Counted from the stretch's first letter, positions 1-10,151 are shown. The stretch is DNA of 64,000 nt from an uncultured Alphaproteobacteria bacterium (GCA_951812775.1 OX638326.1:2987391-3051390); one strand, 5' to 3'. Notes: a model not told the origin generated them from the sequence alone. Translations and numbers: made by a program.

Positions 1-1390
1 CGCGCGTCGCCGCGAATGGGTGAAGTGCTGGAGGAGCTGCGTGAAAACCGGCGACTTCCGGAGTATGCTGATTTCCCGGCCTTCAAGAATGAACAGCTAC
101 GTCTCTTTACCACTCTGATTGAACCCGTCGAAGAGATGATTCATTTGCCGGACGGGACTACCCTTCGGTCAGTTGCAATCCCGCATCCTTTTGGCGGGTT
201 GTTGCTGCTTTGGGAGGATGTCACCGATACGCTGGCATTGGAGCGCAATTACAACACTCTCATCGCTGTTCAGAGAGAGACCCTCGACAATCTGTTTGAA
301 GGCGTGGCGGTGATTGGTGCGAATGGTCGATTGCGTCTTTCCAACCCCGCCTTTGGCAGCATGTGGCAAATTCCGGCACATGAGCTGGCTAACGAACCGC
401 ATATCGCAGAAATCGCCAATCATATTTCTGACCTTATCGGAGAGGCTGACGAATTTCATACCAGTAAGGAACAGCTGATTGGCATTCTCACCGATCGAAA
501 TTCCCATAGTGGACGGATGGAACGTGTTGATGAGAGCGTCTTCGATTATGCAACTATGCCATTGCCGGACGGCGCGGTCCTATTGAGTTTTCTGGATGTG
601 TCCGCGGCGATCAATATGGAACGGGCCTTGCGCGAACGGAACGAGGCTCTGGAAACAGCCGATCAACTCAAGTCAGAGTTTATCGCCAACGTTTCCTATG
701 AGCTGCGGACTCCGTTGAACACGATCATCGGGTTTACCGAAATTCTTGGCGGTGAATATTTTGGTGATCTCAATGACCGTCAGTCCGAATACACCACGGG
801 TATTCTGGAATCCTCCAACCGATTGCTGCTGTTGATTAATGACATTCTTGATCTGGCAACAATCGAGGCGGGCCATATGAGCCTGGAACTCGATTCAATC
901 AACATCAATAGCTTTTTGAATAGTGCGCTGGGACTGGTTCATGAACGGGCTCGACAGAAAAAATTAGCGATCGAATGTGATTGCCCACCCGATATTGGGG
1001 CTATGGTTGCCGATGAACGGCGGCTCAAACAAGCACTCTTTAATATTTTGTCGAATTAATATTTTGTCGAACGCCGTCAAATTCACACCCGACAATGGCG
1101 AAGTTGTTGTTTCGGCGCGCCGCCAAGGCGATGAGATCGTACTGACAACGAGTGATAGTGGAATCGGAATCACCCCGGAGGATCGTGACCGGGTCTTTGC
1201 AAAGTTTGAGCGCGGTTCCAGCGCCGAAGCGCGGCGTTCTGGTTCCGGCTTAGGGCTGTCGTTGGTAAAGAGTTTTGTTGAAATGCATGGCGGAACAGTT
1301 GCCCTCGAATCCGATGTTGGCACCCGGGTTATCTGTACCTTGCCATCGCGTGCCGCCCCGTTGGCGCCACCCCCAGAGACGTCCGTATAG
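1..1390 (+). pseudogene. divL: DivL-type cell-cycle kinase, 5' end outside window, frame broken by a 16-bp tandem duplication
   Basis: The reading frame is open from base 1, so the gene starts upstream. The visible protein has a PAS-like region (about residues 85-200 of the visible part), then a dimerisation box whose phospho-accepting His is Tyr (VSYELRTPLN; Tyr codon 697-699), then an HATPase domain with an N-box (NILSNAVKF), a G1 box (DSGIGI) and a G2 box (GSGLGLSLVK). A Tyr at this position is the hallmark of DivL, which in Caulobacter works with CckA and DivK in cell-cycle control; the following tsaE-amgK-murU-addBA genes fit the usual alphaproteobacterial context. Frame 1 ends at a TAA at 1057-1059, created by a tandem 16-bp duplication; the rest of the HATPase domain continues in another frame to a TAG at 1388-1390. 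Removing one copy restores an intact domain. As written the product would end inside the HATPase domain, just after the start of the N-box. A sequencing or assembly error is possible. Confidence 0.8.
1040..1071 (+). repeat. 16-bp perfect tandem duplication inside divL
   Basis: The unit TTAATATTTTGTCGAA occurs twice back to back (1040-1055 and 1056-1071). Sixteen is not a multiple of three, so the second copy shifts the frame and makes a TAA at 1057-1059. With one copy the protein reads ...LFNILSNAVKF..., the expected N-box of the ATPase domain. Such a repeat could in principle revert by slippage. Confidence 0.95.
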
Positions 1391-1466
1391 CCTGGACTGA
1401 CTAATCTGGCCGATCCGCTGCTTGTTGCGGGATTCGGCATTTACCGGTACAAGCAGAGCCATAGAT

Positions 1467-1964
1467 ATGGCCAATGATCAGACAGTTCTTTTAACCCTAA
1501 AACTTGCCGATTTAGCGGCGACGGAAAGTTTGGCCAATCGTTTGGCGGGGTTGCTTAAACCGGGTGACGTCATCGCTTTGTCAGGTGAGCTCGGAACCGG
1601 CAAGACGGTGATCGCACGCGGCGTTATTCGAGCACTGGCTGCCACACATACTGTGGATGTCGATGATATTCCCAGCCCGACTTTTACGCTGGTTCAGCAA
1701 TATGATTTTCCGCCATTTTCCCTTTTTCACATTGATCTTTATCGGATCGATAGTCCTGGCGATGTGCTTGAACTGGGTGTCGAAGATTTCTTCGCCGAAG
1801 ACGTTTCTTTAATAGAATGGCCGGAAAGGCTTGGTGCCTATTTGCCAGAAGACCGGTTGCATTTGACCTTGCAGGCTGGTGATCATGACAGGGATCGAAT
1901 AGTGCAGATCGAGAAATGTGGCGCCTGGCGGGATCAGGACTTGGAGCTCACACCAGATGGTTGA
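1467..1964 (+). CDS. tsaE: tRNA threonylcarbamoyladenosine synthesis ATPase TsaE
   Basis: TsaE is the P-loop ATPase that works with TsaB and TsaD to make the t6A37 modification on tRNAs that read ANN codons. The protein (165 aa from the ATG at 1467) has a Walker A motif GELGTGKT at residues 40-47, the family's SPTF segment, and a HIDLYRI stretch followed by IEWPERL, all typical of TsaE. The size is normal for the family. The frame is open further upstream to a TTG at 1422, but the ATG gives the expected N-terminus. Its last 8 bases overlap the start of the next gene, so the two are probably translationally coupled. TsaE next to divL and amgK is common in Alphaproteobacteria. Confidence 0.93.
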   Translation: MANDQTVLLTLKLADLAATESLANRLAGLLKPGDVIALSGELGTGKTVIARGVIRALAATHTVDVDDIPSPTFTLVQQYDFPPFSLFHIDLYRIDSPGDVLELGVEDFFAEDVSLIEWPERLGAYLPEDRLHLTLQAGDHDRDRIVQIEKCGAWRDQDLELTPDG

Positions 1965-2970
1965 TCGACAGGATCTCATCGATAAGTTTCTTGCCAGAGA
2001 AGGGTGGGGGGACGCTTGCCGAACGCCGCTAACCGCTGACGCGTCTTTCAGGCAATATCATCGTCTCAATGATGAGGGCCGGAACGCCATGCTGATGGAT
2101 GCACCACCGCCTCAAGAGGATATCCGCCCCTTTCTTAAAATTGCACGCCACATGACAGGGCTTGGCTATAGTGCACCACAAATTTTTGCAGAGGATCGGG
2201 AGGCGGGATTTATCCTGTTGGAGGATTTTGGCGATTCCACCTTCACCCGTTTGCTGGCTGCCGGTGAAGAAGAAACCCCGCTTTACCTATTGGCGACGGA
2301 TTTGTTGATTGACTTGCACAGCAAGTCAGCCGTCGAGGCGATCCCTCCTGATTTACCGTCCTATGATATCGATAAACTCCTGTCCGAGGTTTCCTTGTTG
2401 AACGACTGGTTTATCCCTGCTGCGACGGGGAAGGAATTATCGGCGGCGGCGTTGCAGGATTATCAGGCGCGATGGCGTGCTATCCTCGCTGACACGAAGG
2501 AAATGCCCGAGACACTGGTTTTACGTGATTATCATGTCGACAATCTAATGCGGCTCGATGGTCGGGAAAACATTGCTGCGTGTGGTTTACTGGACTTCCA
2601 GGATGCCGTGATTGGACCCGTTACCTATGATCTTGTGTCCCTGATTGAAGATGCCCGACGCGATGTTTCTCGGGAAACTGTCGCGGCGGTCAAAGCACGC
2701 TATATCGCTGCATTTCCTGAGTTGGATCCTGATGAATTTTTGAAATCAATGGCGATGCTTGGCGCACAACGTCATGCCAAAGTCATTGGCATCTTTACGC
2801 GCCTCTGTGTACGCGACGGTAAACCGATCTATCTCGACCATATTCCGTGTGTCTGGCGTTTGCTTGAGACTGCCTGTCAGCATCCCTGTCTCGCCCCGAT
2901 AAAAGACTGGCTGGATGACCATATACCGGTGACGTTTCGCGCTGTGCCGGAAGGGCTTTGCCCATCATGA
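1957..2970 (+). CDS. amgK: N-acetylmuramate/N-acetylglucosamine anomeric kinase (AmgK-like aminoglycoside-phosphotransferase fold)
   Basis: AmgK phosphorylates MurNAc at the anomeric carbon, the first step of a peptidoglycan recycling route that bypasses early UDP-MurNAc synthesis. The 337-aa protein has the APH/choline kinase fold: LLEDFGD in the N-lobe, the catalytic loop LRDYHVDNLM (Asp about 191) and the metal-binding LLDFQDAVIGP. The ATG at 1957 overlaps the end of tsaE, and the stop overlaps the next start as ATGA. The partner murU follows directly, which strongly supports the specific role; without that neighbour it would be called only a phosphotransferase. Confidence 0.85.
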   Translation: MVDRQDLIDKFLAREGWGDACRTPLTADASFRQYHRLNDEGRNAMLMDAPPPQEDIRPFLKIARHMTGLGYSAPQIFAEDREAGFILLEDFGDSTFTRLLAAGEEETPLYLLATDLLIDLHSKSAVEAIPPDLPSYDIDKLLSEVSLLNDWFIPAATGKELSAAALQDYQARWRAILADTKEMPETLVLRDYHVDNLMRLDGRENIAACGLLDFQDAVIGPVTYDLVSLIEDARRDVSRETVAAVKARYIAAFPELDPDEFLKSMAMLGAQRHAKVIGIFTRLCVRDGKPIYLDHIPCVWRLLETACQHPCLAPIKDWLDDHIPVTFRAVPEGLCPS

Positions 2971-3713
2971 CGCAATCCCCGACACATGGCATGGTCCTGG
3001 CGGCTGGTCTCGGATTGCGAATGCGGCCAATCACCGAGAGTTTGCCCAAACCTCTCGTGCCGCTGGGTGGGAAAACATTGCTGGATCGTGCCCTCGATCA
3101 ATTGCAGGCAGTGGATGTCCGTTCGGCCACGGTCAATCTGCACTATTTGGGCCATATGATTGAAGAGCATCTGGCCACGCGTTCAGACCCTAAGATTACC
3201 TTTTCATGGGAAAGGGATCTTCTTTTAGAGACCGGCGGCGGTGTGAATGCTGCTCTGCCGACACTGGGAGAAAACCCGTTCTATGTGGCGAATGCTGATA
3301 TTGCCTGGGAGGATGGTCCGCAACCGGCGCTCAGTCGGCTGGCAGATTTCTGGCGGGATGAGGATATGGACGCTCTCCTGTTATTACACCCAGTGGCACA
3401 GGCGACGGGGTATGATGGTGTCGGTGATTATGAGGTGGACAAAGAAGGTACCCTGACTCGCCGCGGCGACACTCCCTACGCTTCTCTGGTCTTTACGGGC
3501 GTTCAACTATTGCATCCCCGCTTGTTCGTGGATGCCCCCGCGTGGCCCTTTTCACTGACAAAGCTGTATGATCAAGCGGAAGCGGCCGGTCGGTTGTTTG
3601 GACTTGTTCACGACGGTGCCTGGCATCATATCGGAACGCCCGCTGGGCTAACGGAAGCAGAGCGCGTTCTCGGTGAATCGGCCTCGAGTGGTAAGGAAAC
3701 TGATGGCGGGTAA
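2967..3713 (+). CDS. murU: N-acetylmuramate-1-phosphate uridylyltransferase MurU
   Basis: MurU turns MurNAc-1-phosphate plus UTP into UDP-MurNAc, the step after AmgK in cell-wall recycling. The 248-aa protein begins with the nucleotidyltransferase signature LAAGLGLRMRPIT and PKPLVPLGG, then LLETGGGV and the metal/sugar site VANADIAW. The ATG at 2967 lies in an ATGA overlap with amgK. Its length matches short MurU/RmlA-type nucleotidyltransferases with no C-terminal acyltransferase domain. The amgK-murU pairing makes MurU far likelier than a general mannose- or glucose-1-phosphate nucleotidyltransferase. Confidence 0.87.
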   Translation: MTQSPTHGMVLAAGLGLRMRPITESLPKPLVPLGGKTLLDRALDQLQAVDVRSATVNLHYLGHMIEEHLATRSDPKITFSWERDLLLETGGGVNAALPTLGENPFYVANADIAWEDGPQPALSRLADFWRDEDMDALLLLHPVAQATGYDGVGDYEVDKEGTLTRRGDTPYASLVFTGVQLLHPRLFVDAPAWPFSLTKLYDQAEAAGRLFGLVHDGAWHHIGTPAGLTEAERVLGESASSGKETDGG

Positions 3714-6705
3714 CCCAACCGTCTATTCCATACCACCCGGCGCCCCGTTTTTGGATTCGCTGGCCGCCGGTCTTCTTGATCGCCATAGGGGCGATGCGTT
3801 TGCGCTTAGTGACATACAAGTTTTCCTGCCAACCCGACGGGCCTGCCGGGCACTGACAGAAGCTTTTCTGCGCCAAAGCGATGGTAAGGCGTTATTACTG
3901 CCGACGCTGGTACCGCTGGGTGAAGCGGAACAATCTGATGAGATATTGTTGTCGGAAGATGAACCGAGGGCGGGAGCAGCATTGGAAATACCGCCGGCGA
4001 TTCCTGATATGCAACGGCAATTTGCCCTCAGCCGGCTAATTCTGGAGGCCGAACGGCAGCGTCTGGGTGAGGCGCCTAGTCCGGCAAATGCGGCTCGCTT
4101 GGCTGCGGCGCTGATTTCCCTGCTGGATCAGGTTGAGACGGAACAGCTGAGTTTCGACGGGCTGTCCGATCTCGTCGATACCGATTATGCCGCCCATTGG
4201 CAGATCACCCTCGATTTTTTACGTATTGTGACAGAGAAATGGCCAGGCGTTCTGGCGGTGTTGGGGTGTGAAGACCCCGCTATTCGCCGCAATCTGCTCA
4301 GTGAGGCACAGGTTAAAAAATGGCAGGACGCGCCACCCGCAGGCCCGGTCTATGCGGCGGGGTCTACCGGTAGTATCCCGGCAACTGCTTCAATGCTGGA
4401 TATGATTGCGCACCTTCCAAAGGGGGCCGTCATTCTCCCCGGATTCGATCCGACTTTGGAAGCGCTGGGCGTCGTCGATTTGCCCGCGACCCATCCACAA
4501 TATGGCATGGCCCGTTTGATACGCCGCATCGGGCTCGATAGCGACGCCGTAGAACCCTGGTCAGGCATTGTGCCATCGCTCTGCAGCGATGACAGGGTCA
4601 AACTGATCCGGGCAGCAACAGCGCCGCCGGACGCTGCCATGGACAAATTGGAAATCGATTTCTCAAACGCGTTGGAGCAAGTCAGCTTTGTGACCTGTCC
4701 GACTTCTCAGGAGGAAGCCGGTGTTATAGCTCTGGCATTGCGCGAGGCACTGGAAACGCCGGATCGCACGGCGGCGCTGATTACGCATGACCGGACGCTT
4801 GCGAGGCGGGTTGCAGCGGAGTTGCGGCGTTGGGAGATTGAAATTGATGACTCTGCAGGTCAGCCCCTTTCTTCGACACCGGTCGGGACATACCTACAGC
4901 TAATGGCGACATGTTTTGCCGATCAGGTCGCGCCTACCCAGCTTTTATCCTTGTTGAAACACCCGTTAGCTGGCGGCGGAATGGACGTGGCAGCTTTCCG
5001 GGCTCAGGTCCGACTGCTGGAAAGACTGGTTCTGCGAGGTCCGCGCCCCGGCCCCGGTTTTGACGGTATTGAAACGGTCTTGGAAAGTTTGAGCGGCGAG
5101 GGTTCTTTCTACCAGGACGAAGCCCGCCAGTTGCGAGACTGGATTGGTTCTATCCGGTCCAGTGCAGCTGTCTTTGCGGAATTGATGGTATCCGATGACA
5201 GCGTGCCGCTGGACCAGTTGATCGATGCCCACATCAGCTGCGCGGAAGCGCTCGCCGCGACCGGAGATAGTTCCGGTTCGGAGCGGATGTGGAAAGGGGA
5301 GGATGGCGAAGCAGCAGCCTCTTTCATTTCCGAGTTGCGGGAATCCGGCGCCACTTTCCCCGCTGTCCCGGGGTACGACTACCCGGCTTTGCTCGACGTC
5401 TTAATGGCAAGTCACATCGTACGTCCGCGCTTCGGAACCCATCCGCGCTTGCATATCTGGGGTCTCCTCGAAGCTCGAATGCAAAGTGCCGATCTCATCT
5501 GTCTTGGCGGGGTGAATGAGACGGTTTGGCCCAGTGAACCCAAAGCGGACCCCTGGATGAGCCGTCCCATGCGCGAGGCCTTTGGTCTGCCGCCAGCTGA
5601 GCGCCGCATTGGTCTCAGCGCGCATGATTTTGTGCAGGCGTTCTGCGCAGAGCAGGTGATCGTGACACGGGCAGAACGGGTGGAGGGGACTCCCACCGTG
5701 CCCGCCAGATGGCTGTTGCGGTTGGACAATGTTCTGGACGGCGGCGGCGAGGCAGGACGACTCGCGAGGGATGTGGCTATGGGGTCCGGGCGCTGGTTGG
5801 GCTGGCAAACCGCTCTAGATGTGCCGGTTACTATTCAGCCTTGTGAGGCACCGGCACCGAAGCCACCGGTCAGTGCGCGTCCCCGCCAGCTTTCTGTGAC
5901 TCAGGTCGAAACCTGGATGCGTGACCCTTATGCAATTTATGCTCGGCACATTCTAAAATTGCGGCCGTTGGATGTCATTGATGCATATCCCGGTGCCGCT
6001 GAGCGCGGTACGATGATCCATGACGCGCTGGACCGGTTCGTGCGGGAATATCCGGAGAATATGCCGGCAAATGTTTTGCAAGTCCTTCGCGAAACCGGAA
6101 TAGCTGCCTTTGGTGACGCTCTGGCGCTCCCCGGTGTATGGGCGTTTTGGTGGCCACGATATGAGCGGATCACCGAATGGTTCGCGCAAATGGAATCCGT
6201 TTATCGCCAGGAGGTACGAAAGACCCACACCGAAGTTAGTGGCCAGCTTGAAGTCGGAAGCGGTGATACAGAATTTACCCTGATCGCGAAGGCGGACCGG
6301 GTTGATGAACTTCATGATGGGACGATCAGTATTATCGACTACAAAACGGGTGGTCCGCCCAGTGGAACTGATATTTCGCTCGGTTTTGCCCCGCAATTGC
6401 CACTTGAAGCGGCAATAGCTCAGGCAGGCGGGTTCACGGGCACCAACCCGGCACCTGTATCATCACTGGAATTCTGGCGGCTCAGCGGCGGCGATCCGGC
6501 GGGCGAGCGCAAACCAGCAGGCAAGGACATCGATGCCCTGGCCCAATCGGCTTTGCTCGGTCTCACTGAGCTTGTCGCGCGCTATGCTGATCCTGATACA
6601 CCCTATCTGTCACAGCCTGACTCCTCGCATGCGCCGAGCTGGTCGGATTATGTCCATCTCGCGCGGGTATTGGAGTGGTCCTCAATCGAAGGTGGGGGCG
6701 AATGA
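3703..6705 (+). CDS. addB: Double-strand break repair protein AddB
   Basis: AddB is the second subunit of the AddAB helicase-nuclease, which resects double-strand breaks so that RecA can load. The protein is about 1000 aa. Its N-terminal half resembles a UvrD-like helicase domain without a clear Walker A, as in alphaproteobacterial AddB (VFLPTRRACRALTEAFL near the start, LICLGGVNETVWP in the middle). The C-terminal part carries a PD-(D/E)XK nuclease region (IISIIDYKTGG, about residues 875-890). The start at 3703 is chosen because AAGGAAAC lies just upstream; the frame is open to 3673. It overlaps murU by 11 bases and ends in an ATGA overlap with addA. Confidence 0.92.
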   Translation: MAGNPTVYSIPPGAPFLDSLAAGLLDRHRGDAFALSDIQVFLPTRRACRALTEAFLRQSDGKALLLPTLVPLGEAEQSDEILLSEDEPRAGAALEIPPAIPDMQRQFALSRLILEAERQRLGEAPSPANAARLAAALISLLDQVETEQLSFDGLSDLVDTDYAAHWQITLDFLRIVTEKWPGVLAVLGCEDPAIRRNLLSEAQVKKWQDAPPAGPVYAAGSTGSIPATASMLDMIAHLPKGAVILPGFDPTLEALGVVDLPATHPQYGMARLIRRIGLDSDAVEPWSGIVPSLCSDDRVKLIRAATAPPDAAMDKLEIDFSNALEQVSFVTCPTSQEEAGVIALALREALETPDRTAALITHDRTLARRVAAELRRWEIEIDDSAGQPLSSTPVGTYLQLMATCFADQVAPTQLLSLLKHPLAGGGMDVAAFRAQVRLLERLVLRGPRPGPGFDGIETVLESLSGEGSFYQDEARQLRDWIGSIRSSAAVFAELMVSDDSVPLDQLIDAHISCAEALAATGDSSGSERMWKGEDGEAAASFISELRESGATFPAVPGYDYPALLDVLMASHIVRPRFGTHPRLHIWGLLEARMQSADLICLGGVNETVWPSEPKADPWMSRPMREAFGLPPAERRIGLSAHDFVQAFCAEQVIVTRAERVEGTPTVPARWLLRLDNVLDGGGEAGRLARDVAMGSGRWLGWQTALDVPVTIQPCEAPAPKPPVSARPRQLSVTQVETWMRDPYAIYARHILKLRPLDVIDAYPGAAERGTMIHDALDRFVREYPENMPANVLQVLRETGIAAFGDALALPGVWAFWWPRYERITEWFAQMESVYRQEVRKTHTEVSGQLEVGSGDTEFTLIAKADRVDELHDGTISIIDYKTGGPPSGTDISLGFAPQLPLEAAIAQAGGFTGTNPAPVSSLEFWRLSGGDPAGERKPAGKDIDALAQSALLGLTELVARYADPDTPYLSQPDSSHAPSWSDYVHLARVLEWSSIEGGGE

Positions 6706-9700
6706 ATACTCAATTGCGCCCTGATCCGGGAATGTCGCAGCGGCAGGCGGCGGACCCGTCGCGATCCGTTTGGGTTTCGGCGTCTGCGGGAACCGGTAAA
6801 ACCAAGGTTCTGACAGACCGGGTTCTTGCGTTGCTTCTTGCGGGAACACCACCCCATCGCATCTTGTGCCTGACCTTTACCAAAGCGGCGGCCGCAGAAA
6901 TGGCGAACCGGATCAACCGATCTCTCGCGAGCTGGGCAATTGCGAGTGACGAAGAATTGCAGAGGGAAATAACCGAGCTAACGGGAAAATCCGTGGCCGA
7001 TCCGGTTTTACGGCGCGCCCGAACATTATTCGCACAGGTCCTTGAAGTGCCTGGCGGTATGAAAATTCAGACCGTTCATGCGTTCTGTGAGTCGTTATTG
7101 GGGCGTTTCCCTCTTGAGGCAGGGTTGGCCCCCCACTTCCAGGTGATGGATGAACGTGAGGCGAACGAAATTCAACATGGGGCGCAAGCGCGTATTCTGA
7201 CCAGAGCGCGTTATTCAGATGGATCGCCCCTCGCCAGCGCCCTGGCGGAGGTGACCAGTTTTGTTCACGAAGACGAATTCCTTGACCTCCTAAAGGATCT
7301 ATTTTCTGAGCGCGGTCGGCTCAATCGGCTTATCACCCGTTATGGTGGTCTCGATTCTTTGACAGAAACGGTTTTTGACAAACTCGGTGTCCATCCGGAA
7401 CAAACCGAGGAGACCATCCGCGATGCGGCTAGTGTCGAAAGCGAGTTTGATGGTTTCGCCCTGCAGGCGGCGGCCGCCGCCATGCTGCAAGGTAGCAAAA
7501 CCGACAAAGAGCGTGGTGCAGTCATTGCGGAGTGGCTCGCTGCGGAACGTGCAGATCGCGCGCAGCATTTGATGTCCTATGTGTCGGTCTTTTTCACCCA
7601 AAAAGGTCCGCGGCGGGCAAAGCTCATAAACAAGGATGCCGCAGCAATAGAACCCAGCGCCCCAGAGACACTCGCCAAAGAAGCGGCGCGACTGGAGACA
7701 GTGCTCTTGCAAATCCGCAGTATCATCACCGCCCGGGCGACGGCGGCGATGCTGCTCCTGGCGCAATCGCTTTTAACCGCCTATGCGCGGTGCAAGCGAG
7801 AGCGTGGGCGACTGGATTACGACGACTTAATTCTTGAAGCCCGTGCCCTGCTGGAAGCCGAAGGCGGTGCATCCTGGGTGATGTTCAAGCTTGACGGCGG
7901 TATCGATCACATTCTGATCGACGAAGCACAAGATACCAATCCAGAGCAGTGGGAAATTGTCGCGGCTCTTGCAGAGGAATTCTTTGCTGGTGAAGGCGCG
8001 CATGATTTGGAGCGGACTTTATTCGCCGTTGGAGATCCCAAGCAGTCAATCTACAGCTTCCAGCGGGCGGATCCTGAAGCGTTTGAGCGCATGCGCAGTT
8101 ATTTCCGCGCGCGCGCGGCGGAAATCGGTAAATCCTGGGAAGACGTTTCCCTCGATATTTCCTTTCGGTCAGCAGCCTCTGTTCTTCAAATGGTCGATAC
8201 GGTTTTTGCACAGGAGGACGCCCGCCCGGGCGTCGTTGATCCTGACAACACGTTGCATCATGAGGCTTTTCGAATCGGGCAGGCCGGGCTGGTAGAGCTG
8301 TGGCCACCGGTGGTTCCGGAAGAAGTAGAAGAGTTGCAACCATGGTCGCCACCCGTCGTAGCAAGGTGGGGACAAGATCCGCAAACACGCCTTGCCGATG
8401 GAATCGCGGCCCAAATTCGCGACTGGATTGATCGGAAGGAAAATTTGCAAAGCAAGAACCGGCCGATCCGCCCCGGCGACATCATGGTATTGATGCGTCG
8501 CCGTGGCGCTTTTGTCGAGAAACTCGTTCGGGCGCTGAAAAGAAATGACATCGCCGTTGCCGGTGTTGACCGAATGGTGCTGAGTGAACAGTTCGCGGTG
8601 CGTGATTTGATCGCACTGGGTGAATTTTTGTTACTGCCGGAAGACGAGCTTAATCTCGCAACGGTCCTGAAGGGACCGATGATCGGCTTTTCGGAGGAGG
8701 AGCTGTTTGATCTTGCCTATGATCGCGGTGATGAGAACTTGTGGTCTGTCCTGCGTCGGCGTCGGCAAGAAAATTCTAAATTCACAGATGCCGCAGATGA
8801 ACTTTCCGAACTACTGGCACGGGCGGATTTCACACCGCCGTTCGAACTCTTTGCAGATATTCTAGGCAATCGCGGTGGCCGAAAGAAACTCCTGAGCCGT
8901 CTAGGTGCCGACGCTAACGACCCGATCGACGAATTTTTGTCATTAGCCTTTGAATTTGAGCGCAATCAGGTGCCGTCCTTGCAGGGATTTTTGCGTTGGC
9001 TTGATACCGGGGATGTTGAGGTTAAACGTGACCTTGAGCAGGCGACCCGAGATGAGGTCCGGGTGATGACGGTGCATGGCTCGAAGGGGCTACAGGCACC
9101 GGTCGTGTTTCTGCCGGATAGTTTACAGGTACCGAGCCAGGCACCTCGGTTTTTGTGGAATGCGGACGGGCTGTTCCTTTGGCCGCCCCGCCGTCGGTTT
9201 GCTGAAACGCAATGTGAGGCGGCTTTGGCGACAGCCCTGGAAACGCGGGATCGCGAATATCGTCGCCTCCTTTATGTGGCCATGACACGGGCGGAAGACC
9301 GGCTCTATGTTTGTGGATGGCATACCAGATGCAGCGCTGTCAAAGGCAATTGGTACGAGTTGATCGAAACGGCAATGCAGGCTGATGGCGAAGAGTTTGA
9401 TTTTGATCTGACAAAGATCGCCTGTCCCGGGTGGTCGGGGACAGGTTGGCGACTGGAAAATCCGCAGACGGTTGAAGAAGACAAGTCCGCGAAAAAACTT
9501 TCCGTCGTCGCCCCTGTTGGGGAACTACCAGAGTGGGTGATGCGTCCGCCGCCGCCGGAACGTGTCCCGCCACGTCCGCTGGCGCCGTCCCGACCCGATG
9601 ACCTAGAGCCCGCGACAAGATCGCCGGTGGCAAAAGGCAAAGAGGACTCTTTCCGCCGCGGTCTGATAATTCACCATCTCCTTCAGCTGTTGCCCGAGGT

Positions 9701-10151
9701 GGCAGAAGCTGATCGGGCTACTGCGGCGGCACAGTACTTGGCACGTCCGGTTCATGATTTGTCACCGGAAGATCAGACATCCTACGTAGAAGAGGTTCTG
9801 GCTGTGCTCTCTGATTCCGAATTTGCCGATCTGTTTGGCCCGGATTCACGGGCAGAAGTGCCGATTTCTGGCAATCTTGGTTCTCACGTTGTTGTGGGTC
9901 AGGTCGACAGGCTGATTGTCCGGCAAGATCGCATTCAAATCATTGATTACAAGTCAAACCGGCCGCCGCCTGACGATGCGGCGGATGTTTCACCAGTTTA
10001 TTTACGTCAGATGGCCGCCTATCGGGCGGTCCTGTCGAAAGCGTTTCCTGACCGTGCGATTGATTGCGCCCTGCTGTGGACAGACGCGCCACATCTCATG
10101 AAAATGCCGGCAGATTTGCTCGAGGGATCTTTCCTCGATCAGACTGCTTGA
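6702..10151 (+). CDS. addA: Double-strand break repair helicase-nuclease AddA
   Basis: AddA is the UvrD/Rep-type 3'-5' helicase and nuclease subunit of AddAB. The 1149-aa protein has all main motifs in order: Walker A SASAGTGKTKVLTDRV near residue 30, LTFTKAAAAEM, Walker B LIDEAQDTNPEQW, GDPKQSIYSFQRAD, VMTVHGSKGLQAPVV, LLYVAMTRAEDRLY, and a C-terminal nuclease motif IQIIDYKSNRPP. No lesion is visible over 3.4 kb. The ATG at 6702 overlaps the addB stop as ATGA, so the subunits are likely made in step. Confidence 0.95.
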   Translation: MNTQLRPDPGMSQRQAADPSRSVWVSASAGTGKTKVLTDRVLALLLAGTPPHRILCLTFTKAAAAEMANRINRSLASWAIASDEELQREITELTGKSVADPVLRRARTLFAQVLEVPGGMKIQTVHAFCESLLGRFPLEAGLAPHFQVMDEREANEIQHGAQARILTRARYSDGSPLASALAEVTSFVHEDEFLDLLKDLFSERGRLNRLITRYGGLDSLTETVFDKLGVHPEQTEETIRDAASVESEFDGFALQAAAAAMLQGSKTDKERGAVIAEWLAAERADRAQHLMSYVSVFFTQKGPRRAKLINKDAAAIEPSAPETLAKEAARLETVLLQIRSIITARATAAMLLLAQSLLTAYARCKRERGRLDYDDLILEARALLEAEGGASWVMFKLDGGIDHILIDEAQDTNPEQWEIVAALAEEFFAGEGAHDLERTLFAVGDPKQSIYSFQRADPEAFERMRSYFRARAAEIGKSWEDVSLDISFRSAASVLQMVDTVFAQEDARPGVVDPDNTLHHEAFRIGQAGLVELWPPVVPEEVEELQPWSPPVVARWGQDPQTRLADGIAAQIRDWIDRKENLQSKNRPIRPGDIMVLMRRRGAFVEKLVRALKRNDIAVAGVDRMVLSEQFAVRDLIALGEFLLLPEDELNLATVLKGPMIGFSEEELFDLAYDRGDENLWSVLRRRRQENSKFTDAADELSELLARADFTPPFELFADILGNRGGRKKLLSRLGADANDPIDEFLSLAFEFERNQVPSLQGFLRWLDTGDVEVKRDLEQATRDEVRVMTVHGSKGLQAPVVFLPDSLQVPSQAPRFLWNADGLFLWPPRRRFAETQCEAALATALETRDREYRRLLYVAMTRAEDRLYVCGWHTRCSAVKGNWYELIETAMQADGEEFDFDLTKIACPGWSGTGWRLENPQTVEEDKSAKKLSVVAPVGELPEWVMRPPPPERVPPRPLAPSRPDDLEPATRSPVAKGKEDSFRRGLIIHHLLQLLPEVAEADRATAAAQYLARPVHDLSPEDQTSYVEEVLAVLSDSEFADLFGPDSRAEVPISGNLGSHVVVGQVDRLIVRQDRIQIIDYKSNRPPPDDAADVSPVYLRQMAAYRAVLSKAFPDRAIDCALLWTDAPHLMKMPADLLEGSFLDQTA

